Origin: Bradyrhizobium sp. CB1015
Lineage (GTDB): Bacteria; Pseudomonadota; Alphaproteobacteria; Rhizobiales; Xanthobacteraceae
Direction of reading: 5' to 3'
Length of the DNA stretch: 64,000 bases
Assembly: GCF_025200925.1 (NCBI RefSeq)
Contig: NZ_CP104174.1
Coordinates: 5,208,001-5,272,000, forward strand
In this document: positions 63,928 to 64,000 of the stretch, in pieces
Layout: each line of letters begins with the position of its first letter
Position numbering within the stretch: the first letter of the stretch is position 1
Notes under the pieces: model-generated
Told to the model about the DNA's origin: nothing
Database searches by the model: none
Seen by the model: the letters and a program-made list of their open reading frames with translations, nothing else
Translations under genes and position numbers: made by a program

Positions 63928-64000
63928 TCAGTAACGGCCGAGGAGCGGGCCGCCGAACTTGTAGTTCAGGCGGACGAGGCCCATGTCGACGTCCTGACGG
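63928..64000 (-). CDS. Outer-membrane beta-barrel protein, C-terminal end
   Basis: Only the last 23 codons are in the window. They read ...DVDMGLVRLNYKFGGP and then end in LLGRY-stop, an amphipathic final strand with an aromatic C-terminal residue, the usual BamA-recognised signal. Resembles the Omp25/Omp31 type of rhizobial porin-like proteins. Incomplete because of the window edge. Confidence 0.7.
   Translation of the reverse strand, partial: RQDVDMGLVRLNYKFGGPLLGRY

Overview
The window looks like a chromosomal segment of an alphaproteobacterium of the Bradyrhizobium type. The evidence is the high GC, the run rpsB-tsf-pyrH-frr-uppS-cdsA-dxr-rseP-bamA-lpxD-fabZ-lpxA-lpxI-lpxB, a ribosomal protein S2 with a C-terminal helix-hairpin-helix extension, alphaproteobacterial LexA boxes (GTTC-N7-GTTC), an EcfG-type promoter and short palindromic repeats with the core TTTCGGAAAACCG. 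The genus is inferred from content; no search was run.

Layout. (1) 1-1.7 kb: lexA and a small conserved gene. (2) 1.75-19.2 kb: comEC, cut in two by an integrated element of about 15.2 kb (2812-18010). The two halves rejoin in frame at a 7-bp core, TTTGGAA. The element carries a tyrosine integrase (frameshifted), an excisionase, a ribbon-helix-helix regulator with a palindromic operator, small unknown proteins, a TcmP / Gp37-Gp68 pair, two paralogues that read like proteasome-type Ntn hydrolases, a truncated and frameshifted tape measure protein, a cold shock protein, a P27-type small terminase, an HK97-type prohead protease, and a winged-helix gene with four iteron-like repeats inside its coding sequence. 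No large terminase, portal, major capsid or lysis gene was seen, so it is a defective prophage or a phage satellite-like element. (3) 19.3-30.4 kb: DUF2171 gene, MHS-family transporter, SPW-repeat membrane protein, glutamine synthetase, PEBP protein, MBL hydrolase, TrpF-like barrel, adenosine-specific kinase, SnoaL-like protein, glnS and gltX. (4) 30.5-40.7 kb: gltA, a ROK regulator with a sugar ABC transporter and SDR operon, a small secreted protein behind an EcfG-like promoter, and a vanadium haloperoxidase-like protein behind an FNR/FixK box. (5) 41-56.3 kb: the lipid A, outer-membrane assembly, isoprenoid, phospholipid and translation genes, nearly all on the minus strand with many ATGA/GTGA overlaps. 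(6) 56.4-64 kb: a caspase-fold protein lacking both catalytic residues, a lipoprotein, dnaE, a 32-residue membrane peptide behind two perfect LexA boxes, and the end of an outer-membrane beta-barrel gene.

How they connect. lexA at one end and the double LexA-box promoter at the other point to an SOS-controlled membrane peptide similar in design to Caulobacter SidA or E. coli TisB. In the element, early genes at the right end (including the putative replication gene) are transcribed leftward into the phage morphogenesis remnant, while a short rightward block (4.7-7.4 kb) looks like cargo. Three genes (int, tape measure, DUF2171) each need one extra base to restore the frame, so sequencing error must be excluded before calling them broken.
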